Positions 1-7,611 of a stretch of DNA of 20,046 nt are shown piece after piece. The first letter of the stretch is position 1; every line of letters starts with the position of its first letter. The DNA is taken from positions 1,413,487-1,433,532 of the forward strand of contig BFEA01000122.1 of assembly GCA_003427395.1 (NCBI GenBank), read 5' to 3'. A program made the position numbers and the translations under genes. The DNA is from Chara braunii (Eukaryota; Streptophyta; Charophyceae; Charales; Characeae). The notes beneath the pieces are model-generated. The model searched no databases and was not told where the DNA came from. It was given only the letters and a program-made list of their open reading frames with translations.

Positions 1-90
<90 letters not shown>
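1..90. repeat. GA and CAGA microsatellite at the window edge
   Basis: About 33 GA units (1-66) are followed by six CAGA units (67-90). The tract is cut by the window start, so its full length is unknown. The CAGA run probably arose from GA by a point change that spread. It is also the GA tract belonging to the first unit of the 170-bp duplication listed separately. Confidence 0.97.
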
Positions 91-210
91 GAGAGCTGTG
101 CTAGATGAATGGATCTGAGCACCTTTCGGCTTTGATTTAGATGAAGTATGTGTTTGAAATTTGAATCATGTTTGTTCTCTCTTTTTTGTTTTTGAAAATT
201 TTAACTATGT

Positions 211-268
<58 letters not shown>

Positions 269-384
269 TGCTAGATGAATGTGTCTGAGACTCTGAGCAC
301 CTTTCGGCTTCAATTAGATGAAGTATGTGTTTGAAATCTGTTCTGTATTTTTTGGTGCTTTTTAAAATTTTGACTATGTTGATG
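45..384. repeat. 170-bp tandem duplication containing GA tracts
   Basis: Two units, about 45-214 and 215-384. Each begins with a GA tract, continues with TGTGCTAGATGAATG (97 and 267), then GAGCACCTTTCGGCTT and AGATGAAGTATGTGTTTGAAAT, and ends at ACTATGTTGATG. The second unit has small insertions and substitutions. The second GA tract (215-266) is about 26 units. No gene is visible here. Confidence 0.85.
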
Positions 385-500
385 TGGACATGAGAACTTT
401 GGCCGGCGTCTCTAAACAAACTAGCTGGGAAAGGGAGTGGCGTTTTACAATCTTTTTTTCTTCTTTTGAACCGGGCTGTGTACAATATCATGCTTTATCC

Positions 501-876
501 AGCGGCCTAGCTCAGTTGGTAAGGCACGCAATTGGCATTCAGGAGGTCTTGGGTTCAATCCCCATTGGCCTCGTGTGGGCAAGCTTGGCACCCACCACCA
601 ACAGATGCCGCTGGTCCCCCCGAGCGGCATTGAGCAGAGACTGCTGATGTTCATAGGGGGAAGGGGCCACCACCTGAGGGGAGGCACAGTGACTGGCCCA
701 TTGAAGAAGCTCGGTCCTGATGCTACCGCTGACCCCTGGCCAGTATCGCCCACCTGCTGTAGCTGTAGCAGGTATCGCACCTGCTGGTGGGTGCAGCTCC
801 GGCATGTTCCCTCCTTGGAGGCTTGAGCACGGATGTGGCTGCTACGGGGTTCCCCGTAATACTATAATGACCATAA
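501..876 (+). mobile_element. tRNA-derived SINE, copy 1
   Basis: A tRNA-like head carries a pol III A box TAGCTCAGTTGG (508-519) and a B box GGTTCAATCCC (552-562), with typical tRNA spacing. The body of about 300 bp is GC-rich and matches the inverted copy at 1496-1908 along its length. Shared landmarks are GGCATTCAGGAGGTCTTGGG just before the B box, CTGCTGATGTTC, TGAGGGGAG and GCTGCTACGGGGTTCCCC near the 3' end. It ends in a short A-rich run near 870-876. The head does not fold into a good tRNA acceptor stem, so it is not a tRNA gene. No convincing target-site duplication was found. The long frames over it are not proteins. Confidence 0.87.
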
Positions 877-1009
877 AAAAAGCCTTAAAAGGCCGTCCTG
901 TCCAGATTCGACCTGTAATTGAATCGGTTGGGGAATTAGCATTTTCAAAATTTTATTTAAAAAAAGATAAAAATAAAAAAATCATGCTTTTCTTTTTTCT
1001 GCCATTCTG

Positions 1010-1180
1010 AGATCGAACTCATGGGACAATGGTTTGCGTTGATATAGGGCGATGGCAAGAATGGTGATGAGAGGTGCTAAGTTGCAAACTCAGGCCTCTT
1101 CAGAATAATAGCTCTGAGGGCATACTCACCCGATGATTTTTTCTACTAAGCTCTGGACGTGATTGCTGTCAGATTAACCT
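1010..1180. other. Unassigned stretch between SINE 1 and RT fragment
   Basis: No gene is recognised. The segment around 1050-1110 (GCGATGGCAAGAATGGTGATGA) weakly resembles the 58-bp repeats at 1375-1475. The codons just before 1181, in frame with the reverse-transcriptase fragment, contain stops (TGA, TAA), consistent with decayed upstream RT sequence. Confidence 0.5.
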
Positions 1181-1300
1181 CACTCTTATGGATTTAGGCC
1201 AGGACGTAGTGGTCAAGATGCCATGGAAGCTCTGGCTAGAGCCATTAGAGCCAAATATGTGCTTGACGCCGACATTGCGAAATGCTTTGATCGAATCAAC
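1181..1300 (+). pseudogene. Group II intron reverse transcriptase/maturase fragment
   Basis: Forty uninterrupted codons translate to a segment containing SYGFRPGRSGQDAMEALAR and then KYVLDADIAKCFDRIN. This is the classic RT block of group II intron-encoded proteins (bacterial LtrA-like and plant mitochondrial intron ORFs): GFRPGRS, a helix, then (Y/W)VLDADI.KCFD.I.H, where the first D of DADI is the first catalytic metal-binding Asp. The family protein is usually 400-600 residues, so this is under a tenth of it. The frame has stops upstream, just before residue 1, and stops at TAG (1334-1336) after losing similarity at 1300. The YADD box, maturase X domain and endonuclease domain are absent. 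It is a dead fragment, plausibly organellar DNA transferred to the nucleus. I cannot name the intron. Confidence 0.82.
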
Positions 1301-1374
1301 ACTTCATCCAGGTCAGGCCGTAATTGCAGTTAGATACATTCAGGAAAGTCGTAGTGTGGGTATGCCCTCACAAT

Positions 1375-1475
1375 GATGGTGATGATGGGTGGGTGCAAAT
1401 CCGGACCGATTCACAATAATGTCTCCGATAGCGATGGTGATGATGGGTGCCAATTCAGACCACATCGTTGTTGTT
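1375..1475. repeat. 58-bp imperfect tandem repeat
   Basis: GATGGTGATGATGGGTG occurs at 1375 and 1433, period 58, followed by similar tails (GCAAATCCGGACCGATTC and CCAATTCAGACCACATC). A more diverged relative lies near 1050. The left flank is the decayed RT fragment. Confidence 0.65.
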
Positions 1476-1495
1476 CGACTCCCTGTTGCTATTGT

Positions 1496-1908
1496 TTTTT
1501 CTTTTGTTTAAGCAAGCTACATTCTTCTCTCAATTTCACCTCACACTGCCTACCTACAACTACTACTTATTATAGTCATATGGGGAACCCCGTAGCAGCC
1601 AGAACCATGTTCACGAGAGAGAACATGCGGGGGCTGCTCTGGACCTGCACGTGGGCGATACCGGCCAAGGGACAGCCGGTAGAATCAGGGACCATGCCAA
1701 CAGGACCAATCCCTGTGTCTCCCCTCAGGTCCCCTCCCCTACGAACATCAGCAGAATCTGTTCAATGTCGATCGGGGGATCCAGTGGTCTATCTCTAGGT
1801 GGTGGGCGCCAAGCATGCCAGGAAGGTACATGATTCCAATGGGGATTGAACCCAAGACCTCCTGAATGCCACTTGCGGGCTTTACCGACTGCCCTAGGCG
1901 GCTGGGTT
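1496..1908 (-). mobile_element. tRNA-derived SINE, copy 2, with 15-bp target duplication
   Basis: Same family as the element at 501-876, in the opposite orientation. On the minus strand the A box reads TAGGGCAGTCGG (plus 1885-1896) and the B box GGTTCAATCCC (plus 1842-1852). The body carries CTGCTGATGTTCGTAGGGG, TGAGGGGAGACACAGGG and GCTGCTACGGGGTTCCCC. It then runs about 70 bp further than copy 1 to an A-rich tail (AACAAAAGAAAAA on minus, plus about 1496-1508). A near-perfect direct repeat, CCCTGTTGCTATTGT (1481-1495) and CCCTGTTGCTATCGT (1909-1923), flanks it. The tail plus duplication is the hallmark of LINE-assisted retroposition and fixes both ends. No coding capacity is expected. Confidence 0.92.
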
Positions 1909-1923
1909 CCCTGTTGCTATCGT

Positions 1924-2485
1924 CCTTGCCATTGGGTGTGGCCACGTTTACTCACCAAATGTGGAAAAAGGCTACTGCGTCTTCAGCCAGAAGGTGACAA
2001 GAGACACCTTTGGTGAGTGGCGGAGCGTGATCCTTTTGTACGATGCCATTTTTTCTACTTGTCCAACTTGGTGAGTGGGGGAGCAAGGTCCATTGTCATC
2101 ACCCTGGTAAGATCCTTCGCCATATTTTTTGTGTTTAGTGGTATTGTGATCCTCGTAGGCCAATTTGTTATCGGCATTCTGCACTCCGTTTTCCTATTCA
2201 ATCCTCCTCCTTTCAATCTTTGTCTATGTATTTGTTCTTGTGTTTGTCAGTATTATCATTGTCTATTTTTGACTTTGTTCTCTTCCGCATTGCCTCCCTA
2301 TTGTCCTAGTCGGTCCTCTTGTTTTCTTCGTCATGGTCGCTGTCATCGGTTTTCACCTTCTATTTTATGATGGGTTCTTCTCCGTTCATTGGTTCGTCCC
2401 CTCCCTTCTTCGTCTCACTCTTTCTAGTTCTCTGTTTGTGTTCACTTGTGCGAGCAAGTATCCATGTGGATGTGATTGCAGCACA
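1924..2485. other. Intergenic, one short direct repeat
   Basis: No supportable gene. A 58-bp-spaced direct repeat, GGTGAGTGGCGGAGC (2012) and GGTGAGTGGGGGAGC (2070), is the only structure noticed. The frame at 2017-2370 is pyrimidine-rich with no recognisable domain. Confidence 0.5.
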
Positions 2486-2489
2486 TGAA

Positions 2490-2530
2490 TGTGCATGTGC
2501 ATGCAACTTGCATGCATATATAAGCGAAGC
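2490..2530 (+). promoter_or_regulatory. Possible TATA region with CATGCA motifs
   Basis: Alternating purine-pyrimidine sequence contains GTGCATGTGCATGCA, then CTTGCATGCATATATAAGCG, giving a good TATATAA box at about 2517-2523 directly next to a CATGCAT (RY-type) motif. No downstream gene can be supported, so this may be chance or a dead promoter. Confidence 0.25.
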
Positions 2531-2703
2531 ACTGACCCTAATGTGGGTGCATTTGCCCTCTGAACGCTTGGCCAATCTATCAGCTGTTAAGGTGGTAGAA
2601 AGCATCTGTGCATGTCACGTACAATGGTGCAGATCTACTGCAGAGGCCCATCTAAGATGATATGCTGGTCAAAACAAGTAAGCCAACCTCGAGTGTCAGT
2701 ACG

Positions 2704-2975
2704 TTTCGTGGAGGCCCATGCATTCGGGCGCGTTGTGTAGAGGCCCATGCATTCGGGCGCGTTGTGTAGAGGCCCATGCATTCGGGCGCGTTGTGCAGAG
2801 GCCCATGCATTCGTGTGCAAAATTAGCTGTGGAGGCCCATGCATTCGGAGCGTTGTGTGGAGGCCTATGCACAGAATTTGTTGTGGAGGCCGCATGCATT
2901 CGGGCATGTTTCATGGAGGCCCATGCATTTGGGCGTGTTGCGTGGAGGCCTATGCATTTGTGTGCAAAAATTGCT
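2704..2975. repeat. 29-bp minisatellite, nine units
   Basis: GAGGCC(C/T)ATGCAT-type units start at 2711, 2740, 2769, 2798, 2832, 2860, 2886, 2916 and 2945. The first four are spaced exactly 29 bp and are nearly identical (GAGGCCCATGCATTCGGGCG); later ones diverge and vary from 26 to 34 bp. Most carry the palindrome ATGCAT. Frames on both strands through the array give repetitive peptides because 29 is not a multiple of three, so they should not be called proteins. Confidence 0.93.
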
Positions 2976-3029
2976 GTCAGACCGTCGGGGTTGTTGATAG
3001 TTTGAAAGATGTTGACTGGTCATGGCTGG

Positions 3030-3115
3030 TTTGGCAAGTTTCCAAAGTTAGGGAAGGGGGCTCTGTGGCCTCCAAGACTAGAGGTCTGCGGTTTAAGCCA
3101 CCCGTAGTCCAGTGA
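3030..3115 (+). repeat. Possible degenerate tRNA-like SINE remnant
   Basis: AAAGTTAGGGAAGG resembles the 3' half of an A box plus D arm. About 45 nt later, GAGGTCTGCGGTTTAAGCCACCCG resembles a variable arm plus B box (GGTTTAAGCC against GGTTCGANTCC). The A box proper is not intact, and no tail or target duplication was found. The identification is weak. Confidence 0.3.
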
Positions 3116-3119
3116 GGTG

Positions 3120-3365
3120 CTCGCAGGCCTTCGTAGTAACCGACGTTGGGTTTGGTCCGGACGAGATAGGTCGAACGGCCGAATGTTTGGCCCCACCTAG
3201 AAGCATGTTAATGTAAAAGTCTAACAAACATTTTGAGGAGTAAACAAATTATCTTTTGTAATTGTTTTTTTAGATTGTTTATGCTATAACAAATATGTGG
3301 TGACATTTTCACGTCGTTCTAGTGATGGTGACAAAAAAAAGATTAAAATTGCCAAGTATGGTGGT
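3120..3365. other. Unassigned AT-rich stretch
   Basis: Nothing supportable. GGTCGAACGGCCGAATG near 3171 resembles the GC-rich terminal motifs of the MITEs further right. GCCAAGTATGGTGGTGT at 3351 resembles an internal motif of element C, so a decayed relative may be present. Confidence 0.3.
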
Positions 3366-3366
3366 G

Positions 3367-3488
3367 TAACACTCAATTTGCTGGCATATGCCTTATACTG
3401 CAAATTATGCTATAACAAGGTTGCCCTCTTACTTTTTTTTTTTTAACACTCAATTTGCAGGCATATGCCTTATATTGCAAAGTATGAA
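3367..3488. repeat. 77-bp spaced direct repeat
   Basis: TAACACTCAATTTGC(T/A)GGCATATGCCTTATA(C/T)TGCAAA is present at 3367 and 3444, about 44 bp matching with few differences. The core GGCATATGCC is a 10-bp palindrome. A T homopolymer precedes the second copy. Confidence 0.85.
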
Positions 3489-4120
3489 CATGAAAGAAGT
3501 CGAAAAAATATAAAACATTTTAAGCACTACAATTATTTTGGGCGGGGATCTAACTTCTCAAAGTTGTTGCCCTCAAACGTTCGGACGAAGATGTGAACGT
3601 TTTGATCGGGGTGTGAAACCCCGTCAAACGTTCAGTTAAATAATAGAGGGATAAAAAATATTTTATTTTATTTATTTATTTTTTATGATAGTTATGAAAT
3701 GGTTTTGAGAGATTTTATTATTTATTTTGTTAACAAAGTTTTAAACCAACACCACTTTTAAGCGTCTTTGTTCATTACTTGTCGAATTTTTTTAGTTTAG
3801 GTTGCATTTTTATATTTTTTGGTACTTTTGCAAAGAAATGATAAAGGAAGTTAGTGATGCATCCAAATATGAAAATGGGGGGTTCTACAACGACACGGTG
3901 GAATCCACGAACGTAGGGAAAAACAAATAAAATGTATTTGGACGCGTAGATAAGTTGATTTACTAAGAATAATACTTGTGTGCGGCTTCAGTAAGGTGAT
4001 TATTGCGACGTGGTTGGGTTGAGGAACAAACTAAGAAAAACAAAATTACAACCTTATGCGCAGAATGGGGGAATGAAACATCATCACGAGTGCTAGCAGT
4101 TTGTTTGTGATGTTCGTTTT
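3489..4120. other. AT-rich intergenic DNA
   Basis: No gene or RNA recognised. At 3577-3634 AACGTTCGGACG and GTCAAACGTTCAG frame a GATCGGGGTGTGAAACCCC stem-like segment, possibly a remnant MITE end. Confidence 0.4.
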
Positions 4121-4313
4121 TGTGTGTGAGCAATCCGCTATTTCTTGATTTTCGTGTGTGAGCAGTCCGTTATCTCTTAATTTATGTGTGTGAGCAGCCT
4201 GCTATCTCTTCATTTTCGTGTGTGAGTAGCCCGCTATCCCTACATTTTCGTGTGTGAGCAACCCTGCTATCTTCGTGTCCGTGTGCCAGCAGTCCGTTAT
4301 CTTCGATCTGCCT
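4121..4313. repeat. 32-bp minisatellite, six units
   Basis: Units GTGTGTGAGCA.(T/C)CCGCTAT(C/T)TCTT.ATTTTC start at 4122, 4154, 4186, 4218, 4250 and about 4281. The first five are spaced exactly 32 bp. The units abut, with no unique spacers, so this is not a CRISPR-like array. Confidence 0.93.
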
Positions 4314-4471
4314 CGTTGGCTTAACACATTCCGCTAAACGAAAGGAGGAAAAAAAAACAATGCAACTACCTTAAACGTTGCTGGGCGAAAAATGGTTGGA
4401 TATATCATTGAAAGTTTTATTTTGAGTACAAAGATGTTCACAACCTTCTTCAATTTTGTTTTATTTTTTTT

Positions 4472-4565
4472 TATGGTCTGATCGACTACGGATCAGATAT
4501 TAAACTGATCAGAACGGATAGTACACTTGATCTTAGCTAAAAGGCGGAGAACGAGAAAGGTATTA
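4472..4565 (-). pseudogene. U2: U2 snRNA retropseudogene, 3'-truncated
   Basis: The minus strand from 4565 reads ATACCTTTCTCG, then GCCTTTTAGCTAAGATCAAG, a branch-site recognition segment and CAGTTTAATATCTGAT. This is the 5' domain of plant U2 snRNA (5' end, stem I, branch-site pairing region, start of stem IIa). Differences: a 6-nt insertion TTCTCC in stem I that looks like a tandem copy of TTCTCG; GTAGTA changed to GTACTA in the branch-pairing segment; and scattered substitutions. Similarity ends after about 85 nt. Stem IIb, the Sm site and stems III/IV are missing, replaced by an A-rich tract (CCATAAAAAAAAATAAAAC on minus). No USE (GTCCCACATCG-like) or snRNA TATA was found upstream. Flanking TTTTATTTTT at 4459-4468 and 4566-4575 could be a target duplication but is low complexity. 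Confidence 0.88.
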
Positions 4566-4575
4566 TTTTATTTTT

Positions 4576-5020
4576 GCAAATGGGTTTTTATGGAGGTGAA
4601 AAAAAATAATATATGGTACGATATAGGGTTAGACATATCACAAACCTCTCGTCGGGTGGGGTTTGAATCTTAACTTGGATCCCCAAACGTCCATGAACGT
4701 TAGGGCCGGTAAGATGATGTGAATCGTAGTTATTTTTTTGTAAAAACGACTGAGGTTGTGATGGTTTAAGCATTGATATAAATTAGATAAATATTTTTTA
4801 TTTACTAAAGACATGTTTGAAAAATAATATGGTTTTAACCTAGGCTGCCAACATGACATAGGACTAATTGTCGGGTTGAGCTTTAAAAAAATAAAAATTG
4901 AAAAATTAAACAAAAATAATTTTTAATATATTTTTTATATTTTTAGTTTTACAGAAAAAATTGATGTGATAATGAGATAATAATTGTTAAGTTTATTTTT
5001 TCCATCATATAAGCATATAT
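4576..5020. other. AT-rich intergenic DNA
   Basis: No gene. GTGGGGTTTGAATCTTAACTTGG near 4657 contains a B-box-like sequence without an A box at the right distance. Confidence 0.4.
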
Positions 5021-5102
5021 AAACTGCCCGGTGAACTGTAGGCAGAGAGAGAGAAGAGGACAATAAACGAGGGGCTGTGGCAAACTGTTTCGTTGGAGTT
5101 TC
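5021..5102 (+). repeat. Short dispersed element, copy 1
   Basis: AACTGCCCGGTGAACTGTAG, then a GA-rich middle, AACGAGGGGCTGTGGCAAACT and GTTTCGTTGGAGTTTC. The same roughly 81 bp recurs in reverse complement at 16561-16644 with about seven differences by eye. This copy is preceded by CATATAT and followed directly by the 157-bp tandem repeat. It holds no frame of interest. Confidence 0.88.
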
Positions 5103-5105
5103 ACC

Positions 5106-5419
5106 AACTCATTAGGAGGCTGAACCCTCAACAGTCTGCAGAATCCCCTCACTGATTACATTGTAAATGATAATCTACCTTAACCAAAATCAAAGTAGAC
5201 TATCATTCACCCACACCAGATGGAAAACTCTACAGACTGTCGGTTCACACCCCATCACAAGCAACTCATCATGAGGTTGAACCCTCAACAGTCTGCAGAA
5301 TCCCCTCACTGATTACACTGTAAATGATAATCTACCTTAATCAAAATCAAAGTAGACTATCACTCACCCACATCAGATGGAAAACTCTACAAACTGTCGG
5401 TTCAAACCCCATCACAAGC
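5106..5419. repeat. 157-bp tandem duplication
   Basis: Unit 1 is 5106-5262 and unit 2 is 5263-5419, nearly identical from AACTCAT through TCAACAGTCTGCAGAATCCC and TAAATGATAATCTACCTTAA to CCCATCACAAGC. About ten point differences are visible. Each unit has a short foldback, GTTGAACCCTCAAC, and a B-box-like GGTTCA(A/C)ACCCC near its end, but no A box, so a SINE call is not supported. Confidence 0.95.
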
Positions 5420-5570
5420 CAGCAAAACATCCACGAAACAAAGAAATGTCTGTCACAGCCAAAAAATACACTCCAGACACGCCGCTGGCACTAGAAGCAC
5501 AGTGGCCGCCTAGTAATCGCCCCGACCACTACCGCTCTACCTGATCGGAAAAAACTGTAGTAGGAAGCTA
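5420..5570. other. Unassigned short spacer
   Basis: No feature recognised. It ends in GAAGCTACGGGGTT at the left end of element A, which resembles the SINE 3' motif GCTACGGGGTTCC over 11 bases, probably by chance. Confidence 0.4.
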
Positions 5571-6349
5571 CGGGGTTGGCGGCGTTCGGGACGAGCCGAA
5601 CACCCGAACCCAAACGCCCGAACGTTTGGGATCCCCTCTCAACGCGTTCGGAAGTTCGGCCGAACGCGGAACCAAAAATAAATAAATAAAAAAATAAAAA
5701 TAAAAAAAGTTTTTAAAAATTTTGAAAAAATAATATGTCATGCAGAAGAATAAACTAAACAACATTTGTCTCAACAGTACATCCAAATTCCTTATCAAAT
5801 TTGAAATCAAAATCAAATATGAAAAATAAATAATATTAATGAAAATAAAAAAACAGAAACGAGAATGAAATTATTGCGTGGGCGAGCAAGTTTTCGACAC
5901 CGCCATCTTTGGTGATGTTTTTTTTTTTTTTTGCATTGTCAAATGCCATGAAATTTTATACATATGTATCTTACATAATAGAGAACCTAGAAAAAAAGTT
6001 TAAAGAAATAATATTTTTTTTTTCAGACCCCGAAATAAAGGGAAAAGAAAAAGTGAAAATAGAAAAAAAAAAATTAGTAAGTGGGAAAGCAAGTTTTGAC
6101 ACCTCCATCTTTGCCGATTTTTCATTATTGTTTGGCACCACAGAAGGATATCAAAATTGAGAGACAGGTAGCTTACATAACAGAGAACTTAACAAAAAAA
6201 AATCAGAAAAAAACAATAATTTTTAGGTACCGAAATATTTTTTTGCGGGGTCTTAACCCCTTCGAGTTCGGGCCCGTACGGGGACCCGAACGCCCGAACG
6301 TTTGGGGGTCAGCTTAGGGGTCTCCGTACATTCGGCCTGGCAACTCTCT
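5571..6349 (+). mobile_element. hAT-like MITE, element A (about 780 bp)
   Basis: The left end GGGGTTGGCGGCGTTCGGG and right end ATTCGGCCTGGCAAC match the ends of elements B and C. Both terminal blocks are dense in CGAACG/CCGAAC motifs with internal foldback (CCCGAACGTTTGGG). The order is: GC-rich 5' block, A-rich tract, conserved core (5733-5808, TAAACTAAACAACATTTG), two imperfect copies of a module about 200 bp long (GCAAGTTTTCGACACC.CCATCTTTG at 5886 and 6089), then GC-rich 3' block. It follows element B along almost its full length. No transposase is encoded, so it is non-autonomous. No convincing 8-bp target duplication is visible, because the right flank is CT/TA microsatellite. Confidence 0.82.
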
Positions 6350-6369
6350 CTCTCTATATATATATATAA
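6343..6369. repeat. CT/TA compound microsatellite
   Basis: A CT run followed by TA repeats abuts the right end of element A and blurs that boundary. Confidence 0.85.
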
Positions 6370-6575
6370 ATAAGATCTTCTTTAGGTTTTGCTCGGTCAA
6401 GCATGCGAAACTAAGAAGGTGACTCGGACAGTTTTAATGTATATTTTATGAGGAGTTTATAGATATGCATGACACACAATAATATTTTTATAGTGTTTAT
6501 TCAGTGTATGAACATATTGTTTATATCACTATAAACTTAAAATAACTCGCGTTACAATAAGTCAAAACAATGGAT

Positions 6576-6913
6576 CCGTGTAGCATGGCGAACGTGTTCA
6601 CGCCCCTTCACATTCGCACGAACAGCTCGCGAACATATTTGAGCGAACATAATTTTTGTTTCGTAAAAAATAAAATAAAAAAAATGGTTTTTGATTTTTA
6701 ACTCATAATTGGCTACGAATTTGAACATGACATCAAGACGAAATTTGCTTGTATTGTTATTTTACATAATATATTAATTTTTTCAATGTTTTTAAGATTT
6801 TTATTTTTTGTTAAATATTTTTTATGTTCCCGTTCGGAGGTTTTTGGGCGCTTGTTCGCATTCGGGCGAATATGCTCACGTGCGCCTCTGAACACGAACA
6901 CGGTGTTACATAG
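6576..6913 (-). mobile_element. MITE, element D1 (about 338 bp)
   Basis: The ends CCGTGTAGCATGGCGAACG and CGAACACGGTGTTACATAG form an imperfect inverted repeat of about 10 bp. GC-rich flanks carry CGAAC arrays around an AT-rich middle. In reverse complement the middle (6693-6772) aligns with the shared core (ACAAGCAAATTTCGTC, TTCAAATTCGTAGCC), hence minus orientation. Flanks CAATGGAT (6568-6575) and TTATGAAT (6914-6921) match at 5 of 8 positions, a poor target duplication. It pairs with D2, with the same order throughout. Confidence 0.65.
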
Positions 6914-6985
6914 TTATGAATAATGTAATATGAATTATGTAATTAATTTTTAATTATTTTTACAATAAAAGTTAATATTTAAGGG

Positions 6986-7302
6986 TTGCGTAGCACGACG
7001 AACATGTTCGTACCCTTTCACTTTCGCGAGGATAGCTCGTGAACATGTAAGGGCAAACATATTTTTCTTCCCGTAAAAAATATATATATATTACTATTTT
7101 TTTTTTCAGTTTTCGATTTTTAACTCGTGATTGGCTACGAATTTGAATATGACTTCAATGAAAAAGGTGCTTGTATTGTTATTTTACATAACATACAATT
7201 TTTTCATATTTTTTTGAGAACTTCGGAGGGTTTGGGGCGCTTGTTTGCTTCCGAGCGAACATATTCGCGTTCGTCTCCGAACGTGAACACGGTGCTACGT
7301 AG
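6986..7302 (-). mobile_element. MITE, element D2 (about 317 bp)
   Basis: The ends TTGCGTAGCACGACGAAC and GTGAACACGGTGCTACGTAG share the inverted repeat GTAGCAC. Flanks TTTAAGGG (6978-6985) and TTTAAAGG (7303-7310) match at 7 of 8 positions, supporting both boundaries and an 8-bp target duplication. It is the same subfamily and orientation as D1: CGAAC-rich ends, ATTGGCTACGAATTTGAA in the middle, and the shared core in reverse complement (7114-7196). No coding capacity. Confidence 0.8.
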
Positions 7303-7381
7303 TTTAAAGGCATAAGATATAAAGTTTATAAATTAAAATAACTAATATTTTAAGTTTTCGATTCGATAATGGAAGTTTTTC

Positions 7382-7611
7382 CTAGGTTATTTTTTTCGGA
7401 TGCGTGGGCACCCAACTTGTGCTCGGATACATGCTTGGGTTTTCGGCCACTCTCGGACAAGTGTCTTCGCAACCCCAGCGCAAAAAAAAAAAAAAAAAAA
7501 AACATGAAAGTAAAAAAAATATATATATATATATATATTGTGTATAATTGCAAGACAAACAACTTTTGGTTGAGGTTCGCATTAGAATTCCTCACGGAAT
7601 TTGAGATTAAA
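7382..7611 (+). mobile_element. Partial MITE, element H
   Basis: It starts CTAGGTTATTTTTTTCGG, matching the terminal repeat of elements E, F and I. A GC-richer block then runs to CCAGCGC, followed by an A tract of about 21 (7483-7503), an AT microsatellite and a core copy (7539-7611, AGACAAACAACTTTTGG). It is interrupted at 7612 by the start of element I, and no 3' terminal repeat was found. Its upstream flank, GTTTTTC, resembles the target duplication of element E. Confidence 0.55.

Noticed and set aside
501-573. True tRNA gene
   Set aside because: A and B boxes are present but the acceptor stem does not pair, and the sequence continues into a SINE body shared with a second copy.
1373-1945. 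Overlapping open frames on both strands at 1373-1798, 1651-1833 and 1748-1945
   Set aside because: They read through the SINE copy and its flank. Translations show no domain and cross the A and B boxes and target duplication.
2635-3115. Repetitive proteins on both strands
   Set aside because: They are translations of the 29-bp minisatellite; the period is not a multiple of three, so all frames give repeats.
4121-4313. CRISPR-like array of regular 32-bp repeats
   Set aside because: Units abut directly without unique spacers and drift gradually, as in a minisatellite, and the context is eukaryotic.
5230-5419. SINE in the 157-bp repeat because of B-box-like GGTTCA(A/C)ACCCC
   Set aside because: No A box at a suitable distance and no tail. 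The tandem arrangement explains the repeat.
5560-5578. SINE 3' end (GCTACGGGGTT) at the left border of element A
   Set aside because: Only 11 bases match and no SINE body lies next to it.
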